Source: Desulfurivibrio sp. (lineage in GTDB: Bacteria > Desulfobacterota > Desulfobulbia > Desulfobulbales > SURF-16). From it: a stretch of 34,393 nucleotides of DNA. Shown here one piece after another: positions 23,502 to 30,229 of this stretch. Within the stretch, counting starts at the first letter, position 1. Every line of letters begins with the position of its first letter. The translations under genes were made by a program, and so were the position numbers. The notes under the pieces were generated by a model that saw only the letters and a list, made by a program, of their open reading frames with translations, was not told the origin of the DNA and made no database searches. Location: NCBI GenBank assembly GCA_003605035.1, contig QZKJ01000090.1, positions 1 to 34,393 of the forward strand, given 5' to 3'.

Positions 23502-25463
23502 GTGAAAATTCCGCCTGTCCTCAGCAAATCCGGCCTCCCCCTTCTGCTGTCAGTCCTTGCCATGGCCGTCATCCCCATGCCTGCCGGCCTGGCCACGGCC
23601 AACTCCGGTGTCCGTTCAAATCTTGAGGTTTTCCCAGGCGTAAGGGGCTGCACGGACGCCATGCTGGCGGGGCACAAAGAGATTGCCGGGGTTCTGGAGG
23701 AACCGGCCCCCGCCGTACCAGGGCTCAAGGAAGCAGCGGCGCTGCCAGAAGCCCATGCCCAGCAGAAGTTCGGGATCCGGGAAGCGGATCCGCCGCCTGG
23801 GGCGGTTATGCGCAACAAAACCGAACCACCCTTCCAGATTGACCAAACAACCATCTGGGCTGCGCTTGCCCTGTTTTTCGGGCTGGCGCTGACCATCTTT
23901 GTGCTGCTGGTCAACATTCTGAAAAGACAGAAGGCGGAAAAGGCCCTGCTGGAGAGCCAGACAGTTTTCCAGGCCTTTCTTGAACACAGTCCGGTCTACA
24001 TCTTTTTCAAGGATCATGAAATCCGTTCGCTGATGTTGAGCAGAAACTATGAAAAAATGCTCGGCATGCCGCTGGAAAATATCCTGGGCAAAACCATGGA
24101 TGAGGTCTTTCCTTCCGATCTGGCCAAAAGCATGATCGAGGATGACAAACGCATACTCGGTGAGGGAAAATGCATCACCGTGGTTGAGGAGTTGGGCGGA
24201 AAAACTTATGAAACAACCAAATTTTCGGTTTTCATCGAAGGCAAGCCCACTATGCTCGCCGGCTTTACCCTGGACATCAGCGAGCGCAGACAGGCCGAAG
24301 AGGAGAAGGCACGGCTGGCGGAGCAGCTCCGTCAATCGCACAAACTGGAGGCCATCGGTACGCTGGCAGGAGGAATTGCTCATGATTTCAACAATATTCT
24401 CAGCGTGATCATCGGCTGTGCCGAGATAGCCAAGTATAATGTCCCCTCTGATTCCCTTACCGCGCAGGATCTGGATAAAATTCTCCAGGCAGGCCAGCGG
24501 GCCAAGGATCTGGTCCAGCAGATTCTCACCTTCAGCCGGCAATCAAAGGCGGAACTCCATACCGTGAAACTGCAGCCGCTCATCAGGGAAGCATTGAAAA
24601 TGCTGCGCGCCTCCATTCCCAAATCCATCGAGATCAGAGAAGATATTGCCGAGGACTGCGGTCCCGTCATGGCTGACCCGACCCAACTCTATCAGGTCCT
24701 GGTGAATCTCGGCAGCAACGCCTTCCATGCCATGGAGGAAAAAGGAGGAATTCTGCATGTCGGGTTGCGCCTTGCCGCCACTATCCCGCGGCAATTGCAG
24801 GAAAGCGGAGATATTTGCCAGGAGGAATTTCTTGAGCTGTCCATCAGCGATACAGGCCAGGGCATCAGCCCGGAGATTATCGACAGGATCTTCGACCCCT
24901 TCTTTACCACCAAGGAAAAAGGCAAAGGCACCGGCATGGGCCTTGCCATCACCTATGGGGTGATCAAAGAGTATGGCGGGGCCATCACGGTGGAAAGCCA
25001 GCCTGGGCGGGGCACGGTTTTTCATATCTATCTGCGGCAGTGCAGAGAGGAGGCGGCTGCCGCTGACGCGCCGGTCGATGAACTGCCACGGGGCAGCGAA
25101 AGAATTCTGCTGGTTGATGATGAGGAGCTGCTGGCCGGTTTAGGCGGGAAAATGCTGGAAAGACTGGGATACCAGGTAACGGTCAAGACAAAAAGCTTTG
25201 AGGCCCTGGCTGCTTTTCAGAACCAGCCGGCTGATTTTGACCTGGTCATCGCCGACCAGACCATGCCCGGCATGACAGGCCTTGATTTGGCAAGAAGGAT
25301 GCTGCAGCTTCGCCGCGATATTCCAATTATATTGTGTACGGGTTATAGTGCGCTGGTCGATGAACAGATTGCAAAATCCCAGGGCATCCGGGAGTTTGCC
25401 ATGAAACCCCTAAACAACAGCGCCATGGCCAGGCTGATCCGCCAGGCGCTGGATAACGGCTGA
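23502..25463 (+). CDS. Hybrid sensor histidine kinase (PAS-HisKA-HATPase-REC)
   Basis: The frame opens at GTG 23502 (653 residues); no good ribosome site is visible, so the start is uncertain. The N-terminus has a signal-like helix (LPLLLSVLAMAVIPMPAGLA), about 90 low-complexity periplasmic residues and a transmembrane helix (about 124-145). A PAS domain (about 155-265) follows, ending DISERRQAEEEK. The dimerisation/phosphorylation helix carries His294 in G-I-A-H-D-F-N-N-I-L. The ATPase domain has the N-box near VNLGSNAFHAME, DTGQGIS and GTGMGLAI. The C-terminal receiver has DDE, phospho-acceptor Asp585 (IADQTMPGM) and K in MKPL. All catalytic residues are present. The periplasmic part is unusually short for a ligand-binding sensor. 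No separate response regulator is adjacent. Confidence 0.85.
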   Translation: MKIPPVLSKSGLPLLLSVLAMAVIPMPAGLATANSGVRSNLEVFPGVRGCTDAMLAGHKEIAGVLEEPAPAVPGLKEAAALPEAHAQQKFGIREADPPPGAVMRNKTEPPFQIDQTTIWAALALFFGLALTIFVLLVNILKRQKAEKALLESQTVFQAFLEHSPVYIFFKDHEIRSLMLSRNYEKMLGMPLENILGKTMDEVFPSDLAKSMIEDDKRILGEGKCITVVEELGGKTYETTKFSVFIEGKPTMLAGFTLDISERRQAEEEKARLAEQLRQSHKLEAIGTLAGGIAHDFNNILSVIIGCAEIAKYNVPSDSLTAQDLDKILQAGQRAKDLVQQILTFSRQSKAELHTVKLQPLIREALKMLRASIPKSIEIREDIAEDCGPVMADPTQLYQVLVNLGSNAFHAMEEKGGILHVGLRLAATIPRQLQESGDICQEEFLELSISDTGQGISPEIIDRIFDPFFTTKEKGKGTGMGLAITYGVIKEYGGAITVESQPGRGTVFHIYLRQCREEAAAADAPVDELPRGSERILLVDDEELLAGLGGKMLERLGYQVTVKTKSFEALAAFQNQPADFDLVIADQTMPGMTGLDLARRMLQLRRDIPIILCTGYSALVDEQIAKSQGIREFAMKPLNNSAMARLIRQALDNG

Positions 25464-25510
25464 GAGAACAGGGAAAAACTGATTTCCAGCCGGACAGGTG
25501 AGCAACCGCC

Positions 25511-25702
25511 ATGACCTTTTCCTGCAAAAACTACCTTTACGACACGGACATCTGCGCCAAACTGAAAACAGCATGCATTCCGGGACGGCGCGGCTGCGTG
25601 CTTGAGGGCAAGGTGAAACTCAGCGAGGAGCTGCAGCACAGATTAAACGAACTGGAAAAAAAGCCGGAAGAGCGCGGCAAGCCCCGGCAGAACGGCAGCT
25701 GA
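25511..25702 (+). CDS. Small four-cysteine protein
   Basis: The 63-residue frame starts at ATG 25511, 48 bases after the kinase stop. The first half has C-x8-C-x6-C-x6-C (C5, C14 and two more, in K-T-A-C-I-P-G-R-R-G-C-V-L), and the second half is a charged amphipathic helix. Such a C-x-n-C module with a P-G-R-x-G-C-V turn suggests a small metal-binding domain. I believe similar small proteins occur in other Desulfobacterota, but could not check. The ribosome site is weak (GGTGAG). It could be co-transcribed with the kinase. Confidence 0.5.
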   Translation: MTFSCKNYLYDTDICAKLKTACIPGRRGCVLEGKVKLSEELQHRLNELEKKPEERGKPRQNGS

Positions 25703-25747
25703 GGCGGCAGCCCGTCAGTTGCCCCGCTTTTCCCGCAGCCGCGGCCG

Positions 25748-26935
25748 TCAATCGCCGGCCCGGTTCTTTTCGGCGCTGACCCCGACCTTGCCGTAATGGC
25801 TGGCCCCGCACTCATTCTTGCCGAGATCCATGACATCGGCCTCATCCTCCTCCACCCTGAGCCAGCCGCCGTTGACCCGCCTGATCTGCGCATAGACATC
25901 CGGCTGAGGCCGCAGATTGGCCTTGATGAATTCGGCGAATTTATGCTCGGTGGGCAGGTGGAAGGCCACATTTTTCCGGCGCAGATCACCGAGACTGTCC
26001 ATGAAGATGCCGTCCGCGTTCGCCTCATCCCAGGTCGTGAAATGACCGGGCAGGATCAGGGTGTCATCACTGAGATTACGGATTTTCAGGGTCAGGGTCA
26101 GGTAGAGAAAGCGGGACCACTCCTCGCTCTTGCCGCCCAGGTCGGGACGGCCCGCGGTGTTGATGAAAACCGTATCCCCGCTCAGCAGGTATCTGCCGTC
26201 AATCAGATAGGAGGTGCTGCCCATGGTATGGCCCGGGGTGTGCATCACCCTGATGGCCGGCCCGCCGCCGGCAAAGGAGAGGACCTGGCCATCCTCCACC
26301 TGGCTGAAAACGAAATCCGCGCCAAGGAAATCCTCTTTTTTGACCATGATGGCGGCCCCGGTCTTTTCCGCCAGGCGGATGGAGCCGGAGATGTAATCCG
26401 CCTGCCGGTGGGTTTCCAGGGTTCTGACGATGCGCGCCCCCTTTTCCGCGGCAAAGCGGATATAAAAATCCACGTTGCGCGAGGGATCGAAAACCATGGC
26501 CTCGGCGCCGCTGATGAGCAGATAGCTGCAGGAGGCCTTGCCCGGCCGGATCATCTGATACAGGCTGAAAGAGGAAGCAGCGGGCGTTACCAGGCGCGGG
26601 GCCAGGACATTGCCCCAGGAGACAATGCCGCCCTGCAGATAGCCGACGTCGGTAAAACCGTTGCTGAGCAACTGTTCCGCCACATATCGGGCCGAGCCCT
26701 CCTTGGCGCAGACTATGCGGATCTTCTCGCCGGCCGGGATCAGGCTGATGCTTTCCTGCAGATCCTCCATGAAGTTGAAATAGGGCACATTGATGTAGGG
26801 GAAAAGGGACGGTCCCTCCACATACCAGTTGGCGAACTCCTTTTCATTGCGCACGTCAAGCAGGATGAAATCAGGTTTGCCGCATATCCAGTCAAAGAGC
26901 TGTTCCGCTGTATAGGAAAATGGTGCTGTAGCCAT
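25748..26935 (-). CDS. Rhodanese-MBL fusion, persulfide-dioxygenase-like
   Basis: The 395-residue protein starts at ATG 26935 after GGAGG. Residues 1-110 are a rhodanese domain (LLDVRNEKEF, active Cys76 in I-V-C-A-K-E-G-S-A-R, GFTDVGYLQGGIVSW). Residues 125-390 are an ETHE1-type MBL domain. In ETHE1 the mono-iron centre uses the first His of H-x-H-x-D-H, the His of T-P-G-H-T and an Asp. These are kept here as His176, His236 and Asp254, but the second and third His of the motif are Gln178 and Tyr181 (T-H-R-Q-A-D-Y). Such proteins oxidise persulfides to sulfite, with the rhodanese moving sulfane sulfur. The rhodanese is N-terminal here, the reverse of CstB, where it follows the MBL part. It is cytosolic and fits a sulfur-rich lifestyle. 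Confidence 0.83.
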   Translation of the reverse strand: MATAPFSYTAEQLFDWICGKPDFILLDVRNEKEFANWYVEGPSLFPYINVPYFNFMEDLQESISLIPAGEKIRIVCAKEGSARYVAEQLLSNGFTDVGYLQGGIVSWGNVLAPRLVTPAASSFSLYQMIRPGKASCSYLLISGAEAMVFDPSRNVDFYIRFAAEKGARIVRTLETHRQADYISGSIRLAEKTGAAIMVKKEDFLGADFVFSQVEDGQVLSFAGGGPAIRVMHTPGHTMGSTSYLIDGRYLLSGDTVFINTAGRPDLGGKSEEWSRFLYLTLTLKIRNLSDDTLILPGHFTTWDEANADGIFMDSLGDLRRKNVAFHLPTEHKFAEFIKANLRPQPDVYAQIRRVNGGWLRVEEDEADVMDLGKNECGASHYGKVGVSAEKNRAGD

Positions 26936-26985
26936 AAATCCTCCGTAGGCTGAAGGAGGAACCCCTCCAATTAATAATGATTCTT
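26936..26985 (-). promoter_or_regulatory. Leader of the rhodanese-MBL gene: Fur-like site and SD-competing hairpin
   Basis: Reading on the minus strand, a Fur-like sequence (6-1-6 with one mismatch, 26985-26973) is followed by GGAGG-GGTT-CCTCC (26968-26955), then by the Shine-Dalgarno GGAGG (26944-26940) four bases before ATG. CCTCC can pair either with the first GGAGG or with the Shine-Dalgarno itself, giving two mutually exclusive structures. Confidence 0.35.
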
Positions 26986-27016
26986 ACCCAGAGGATAATT
27001 GCTGATTCCCCTGGTG

Positions 27017-27544
27017 TCAAACGGATTCCGGCCTTTCGGCCAGATATCGGTCAAGCAGGTGGAGGCCGTCCGGAGTGAACGGTTTTTCCGCGCGCAGCAG
27101 CTGGACGTCCTGCATATGCATGAAGCGGCCCCACTGCACCTCTTCCTCCTGCAGGGTAACCGGCCCGTCGGCCACGCAGCGGTATGCCCGGCCCCACACC
27201 TTATTGTTGCCGTCCTGCCAGTAGAAATCAAAAAGAGGGGTGAGCGGCACGCCGGAGATGCCCACCTCCTCGGCCAGTTCCCGGCGGGCGGCAAGGTCGT
27301 AATCTTCCCCGGCCTGCACCACTCCGCCGCTGGCGATATCATAGCAGCCGGGGTAGACATCCTTGCTTTGGGTGCGCTGCTGGACAAACAGCTCCCCGCG
27401 GCTGTTGAAGAGCAGGATATAGGTGGCCCGGTGGATGAGATTGAAACGCCGCATGACCCCGCGGCTGGCACAGCCCACCAGGCGGTTTTCCTCGTCAACA
27501 ATGGCCACCAGTTCCTGGCCGGCCGGAGTATTATTCATATTCAT
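27017..27544 (-). CDS. NUDIX hydrolase, YfcD-like
   Basis: From ATG 27544 (175 residues), overlapping the MazG-like stop by 14 bases. The Nudix box is complete: G-G-V-V-Q-A-G-E, seven residues, R-E-L-A-E-E-V-G-I. It lies within the YfcD pattern VDEENRLVGCASRGVMR, LIHRATYILLFN, FVQQRTQSKDVYPGCYD, and a tail with LQEEEVQWGRFM. YfcD-like enzymes hydrolyse nucleoside-diphosphate-linked substrates, and the isopentenyl-diphosphate isomerase fold is related. The substrate is unknown. The open frame upstream to 27640 lies inside the MazG gene and is not used. Coupling to a MazG-type enzyme suggests a nucleotide house-cleaning pair. Confidence 0.85.
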   Translation of the reverse strand: MNMNNTPAGQELVAIVDEENRLVGCASRGVMRRFNLIHRATYILLFNSRGELFVQQRTQSKDVYPGCYDIASGGVVQAGEDYDLAARRELAEEVGISGVPLTPLFDFYWQDGNNKVWGRAYRCVADGPVTLQEEEVQWGRFMHMQDVQLLRAEKPFTPDGLHLLDRYLAERPESV

Positions 27545-27872
27545 GGTATTTTGAGGATTTCCCCCTGGACTTGTCCGCCGGATACTTTTCCCGGTTCTTG
27601 CCGATCTTTTCCCAGGCGGCATCAAGCAGATCAATATCAAGCTTGTCGGCGAGATTAATCAGATAAACAAGGACATCGGCAATCTCCTCCTTGACCGCCT
27701 CCTTTTTCTCCGCCGGCAGATTCCTGCTCTGCTCCTGGGTGAGCCACTGAAAATGTTCCGCCAGTTCCGCACATTCCACCATGAGGGCCATGGCCAGATT
27801 TTTCGGACTGTGGAACTGCTCCCAGTCCCTTTCCTCACGGAACTGCTTGACTTCCTTCACCAGTTTCTTCAT
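27531..27872 (-). CDS. MazG-like nucleotide pyrophosphohydrolase (RS21-C6/dCTPase type)
   Basis: ATG 27872 is favoured: GGGGAG lies six bases upstream, whereas the ATG at 27893 has none. The 113-residue protein has the all-alpha NTP pyrophosphatase signature: REERDWEQFHSPKNLAMAL, the metal-binding E-x-x-E in VECAELAEHFQW, and the second E-x-x-D in EEIADVLVYLINLAD. This matches DCTPP1/RS21-C6-like enzymes that hydrolyse dCTP or modified nucleotides. The length is typical. It is the first gene of a two-gene unit with the overlapping NUDIX gene, and diverges from the DUF309 gene across a 161-base gap. Confidence 0.85.
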   Translation of the reverse strand: MKKLVKEVKQFREERDWEQFHSPKNLAMALMVECAELAEHFQWLTQEQSRNLPAEKKEAVKEEIADVLVYLINLADKLDIDLLDAAWEKIGKNREKYPADKSRGKSSKYHEYE

Positions 27873-28033
27873 GAACAACTCCCCGGCAGCCATTGCCAGA
27901 CCCGCAAAGATGATGGCGGCCGCCCTTTCCCCAGGTCATGGATGTGGCTGCCGGAATGCGGCAACCCAGCGCCTGACCAGGCAGTGACTTTCCTCTTTGC
28001 TTTTCCGCACTTTTTCTGTAGATTTTGGTTGTT

Positions 28034-28570
28034 ATGACAAAAAATAATTTCGACCCATTCCGGGACAGACCGGCGCGGCTGATCCGCAACAGCCTTTCCA
28101 GCGCCTTTGTCCAGTCCTTAAAAGACCGGAACCCTGCCGCCTTTGAAGCAACCGGCGAGCAGCTGCTCAGCCAGGAAATTTCTCCTGACAAAAAAGCTTA
28201 CATCCTTGACCGCCTTGCCCGCTACAGAAAATGTCTCGCCACCATTGCCCGGCAGGGGGTGCAGACCACCCTGGCGCAGAGTTTCGTGCTGTGGGATGCG
28301 GAGCTCTTTTTTGAGGTCCACGAAATCCTGGAAGGGCTGTGGCTGGCGGCACACGGCCGGGAAAAAGCCGCCCTGCAGGGTCTGATCCGGGCAGCCGGGG
28401 TTTACATCCTGCTGGCTGGCGGCAGCCGCCAGGGGGCTGAAAAAATGGCCGCCAGAGCGGTGCAGGCCCTGGAGGAGAACCACACCGCCCTGGCCTGTTT
28501 CCCCTCGCCGCAGCTGCTGCTGGCCGGACTGAAAAATCTTGACCAGCTGCCGCCGAAACTGCGCGGCTGA
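28034..28570 (+). CDS. DUF309 domain protein
   Basis: The 178-residue product starts at ATG 28034. The second half has the DUF309 signature: L-W-D-A-E-L-F-F-E-V-H-E-I-L-E-G-L-W with the conserved E-x-H-E, then KAALQGLIRAAGVYILLAGG and a helical end with ARAVQALEEN. DUF309 proteins are small helical bundles of unknown role; the conserved His and Glu suggest a metal or catalytic site. The N-terminal 80 residues are an extra helical region not found in the shortest members. No strong ribosome site is visible (TTGGTTGTT precedes the ATG). Confidence 0.78.
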   Translation: MTKNNFDPFRDRPARLIRNSLSSAFVQSLKDRNPAAFEATGEQLLSQEISPDKKAYILDRLARYRKCLATIARQGVQTTLAQSFVLWDAELFFEVHEILEGLWLAAHGREKAALQGLIRAAGVYILLAGGSRQGAEKMAARAVQALEENHTALACFPSPQLLLAGLKNLDQLPPKLRG

Positions 28571-28597
28571 GGCACAAAACCTCTTCCCCCGCACGGC

Positions 28598-29056
28598 TCA
28601 TTTTTTCACCCTGGGTGCGCAGATCAACACCTTGGCGCCCTCCTTGAAAACCACCTCGATCTTGTTGGGCGGGATCGATCTGGTTACCAGTCCGATGCCG
28701 AAATCAGGGTGGTTGACCAGATCATCCGTCTGAAAACTTCGGGTCATGGCATAGCGCACAGCCGCAAGTGGGTCCCTGCCGCCGAGCAGTTCCCGGAAAC
28801 GGCTTTCAGCCTTGGACTCCCGGGATGACCCGCCGGTTCTGCCGGCCTGACCGCTTCTTTCCGCGCTGCGCCGCACGGTGGCCTTTTTCTCCACCTGAAC
28901 CGGCCGGAAGTTATGCAGGGCCCGGCAGACGTTGCACTGCACCTTGACCACCCGTTCCTCCACCATGGCCACGATGGTATGGTTGGTGACATCCTTGCAC
29001 TTCAGACAGCGGGCATCGATATCATCCCCGGCGCTTAATTTTTTGTTACTTGTCAA
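28598..29056 (-). CDS. Zinc-ribbon protein with CarD/Tudor-like C-terminal domain
   Basis: The start is TTG 29056, supported by GGAG eight bases upstream and the absence of an in-frame ATG before the zinc site. The 152-residue product has a Cys4 ribbon (C17-x2-C20, C41-x2-C44), a charged Ser/Arg/Gly-rich linker (about 55-85) and a C-terminal module. The latter reads D-D-L-V-N-H-P-D-F-G-I-G-L-V, followed by KIEVVFKEGAKVLI, like the RNA-polymerase-binding domain of CarD/CdnL or a Tudor/SH3 barrel. A transcription- or nucleic-acid-associated role is plausible but inferred. It is convergent with DUF309 (27-base gap). A one-domain CarD identity is not claimed. Confidence 0.7.
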   Translation of the reverse strand: MTSNKKLSAGDDIDARCLKCKDVTNHTIVAMVEERVVKVQCNVCRALHNFRPVQVEKKATVRRSAERSGQAGRTGGSSRESKAESRFRELLGGRDPLAAVRYAMTRSFQTDDLVNHPDFGIGLVTRSIPPNKIEVVFKEGAKVLICAPRVKK

Positions 29057-29122
29057 AAGAATAGTCTCCTTTACGCTCCGACAGAGCCTGCAGACTTTAT
29101 CGTCTGCTGTTCATTGCGGCAC

Positions 29123-29157
29123 AAAAAAAGTGGCCCGCCGTCCCTCTGGCAGGCCAC
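29123..29157 (-). terminator. Intrinsic terminator of the mscS-like gene
   Basis: On the minus strand GTGGCCTGCC, an eight-base loop and GGCGGGCCAC form a ten-pair stem with one G-U, followed by seven T. It lies 47 bases beyond the channel gene stop. Confidence 0.85.
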
Positions 29158-29203
29158 CTCGGCAACACCATTATCCCGGACCGCCCGAACCGGGTTGTCG
29201 ATT

Positions 29204-30022
29204 TTACCCGCTTTGTTTTTCGGCAAAAAGATGAATGTCCCGCTGGGGAAAGGGGATGCTGATCCCCTCACTGTCAAAGCGTTTTTTCATCCTTTCATTG
29301 GTATCGAAGAACACGTTCCAGTAATCTGGCTCATTCACCCAGACCCGCACGGCAAAATTGACACTGCTGTCCGCCAGGGCCAGGACCCCGACAAACATCT
29401 CCGGCTGCTGGTGAATCCGCTTGTCTTCCGCCAGCGCCTCCCGGATCAACGTCTTTACCTGGTCGATATCCTCCCTGTAGCTGACCCCGAAGACGAAATC
29501 CACCCTTCTGAAGGGCCTGGCGGAGATGTTGACGATATTATCGCTGATGATTTTACCATTCGGCACAATGATCATTTTATTATCAGGGGTAACCAGCATG
29601 GTGGTGAATATCTGAATCTCCTCGACAGTCCCTGCCGTGCCGGCTGTCTCGATATAATCGCCTTTTTTAAAGGGGCGGAACAGGATGAGCAGCACACCCG
29701 CGGCAAAATTGGACAGGGAACCCTGCAGGGCGAGACCCACGGCCAGGCCTGCGGCGCCGAGCACGGCAATGAGGGAAGTGGTCTGGATGCCTAGCTGGCC
29801 CAGGGCGGCAAGAATGACAAAGATGAAGAGGGCTACATAAATCAGATGGCCGACAAACTTCACCAGGGTTGGCTCCACCTTGCTTTTTGTCATTAATTTT
29901 TCAGACAGATGCTGGAGAACCCGTGCGCCCCATTTCCCAATCATGAAGATTACCAGGGCGGCCAGCACATTAATGCTGGAGATGGCGATAAGTTCCTGTA
30001 TCGAGCGTAACCAGTCTTCCAT
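29204..30022 (-). CDS. MscS-family small-conductance mechanosensitive channel
   Basis: The 272-residue protein has three transmembrane helices (about 13-30, 58-80 and 84-110). The pore helix carries the Gly/Ala pattern A-V-L-G-A-A-G-L-A-V-G-L-A-L-Q-G, followed by LSNFAAGVLLILFRPFKKGDYIE. The beta domain has TPDNKMIIVPNGKIISDNIVN, the classic MscS segment, and the cage ends with FPQRDIHL. The length is close to E. coli MscS. It acts in the inner membrane to release solutes on hypo-osmotic shock. An AGAGGTG site precedes ATG 30022, and a terminator follows at 29123. Confidence 0.92.
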   Translation of the reverse strand: MEDWLRSIQELIAISSINVLAALVIFMIGKWGARVLQHLSEKLMTKSKVEPTLVKFVGHLIYVALFIFVILAALGQLGIQTTSLIAVLGAAGLAVGLALQGSLSNFAAGVLLILFRPFKKGDYIETAGTAGTVEEIQIFTTMLVTPDNKMIIVPNGKIISDNIVNISARPFRRVDFVFGVSYREDIDQVKTLIREALAEDKRIHQQPEMFVGVLALADSSVNFAVRVWVNEPDYWNVFFDTNERMKKRFDSEGISIPFPQRDIHLFAEKQSG

Positions 30023-30165
30023 ACCAATACACCTCTGCTAATTGTTCCTTGTAACGAACAGTTTCAACATCTTCAGCCATGCCCCTGCATGAGCTGTCGC
30101 ATTATGGCTGAAACCGGGGAGTAAATGAAGCAGAAAATCGCCGACCATGCAATGAAATTATCTTC

Positions 30166-30183
30166 AGAGCCTCAAGAGGCTCT
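30166..30183 (-). terminator. Weak hairpin after the PAS kinase gene
   Basis: AGAGCCT, loop CAAG, and AGGCTCT form a seven-pair stem 47 bases beyond the kinase stop on the minus strand. Only a mixed T-containing tail follows, so it is a doubtful terminator. A separate 9-base inverted pair (TTCAGCCAT and ATGGCTGAA, 30074-30114) lies between the two genes. Confidence 0.3.
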
Positions 30184-30229
30184 TCAGTCAGCGCTTCCGG
30201 GTTGACAAAAGGAAACGGCGGGCGGCTGA

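Noticed and set aside
25796..26953. 385-codon plus-strand frame opposite the rhodanese-MBL gene
   Set aside because: The minus strand has complete rhodanese and ETHE1-like motifs with a good ribosome site; the plus frame has none.
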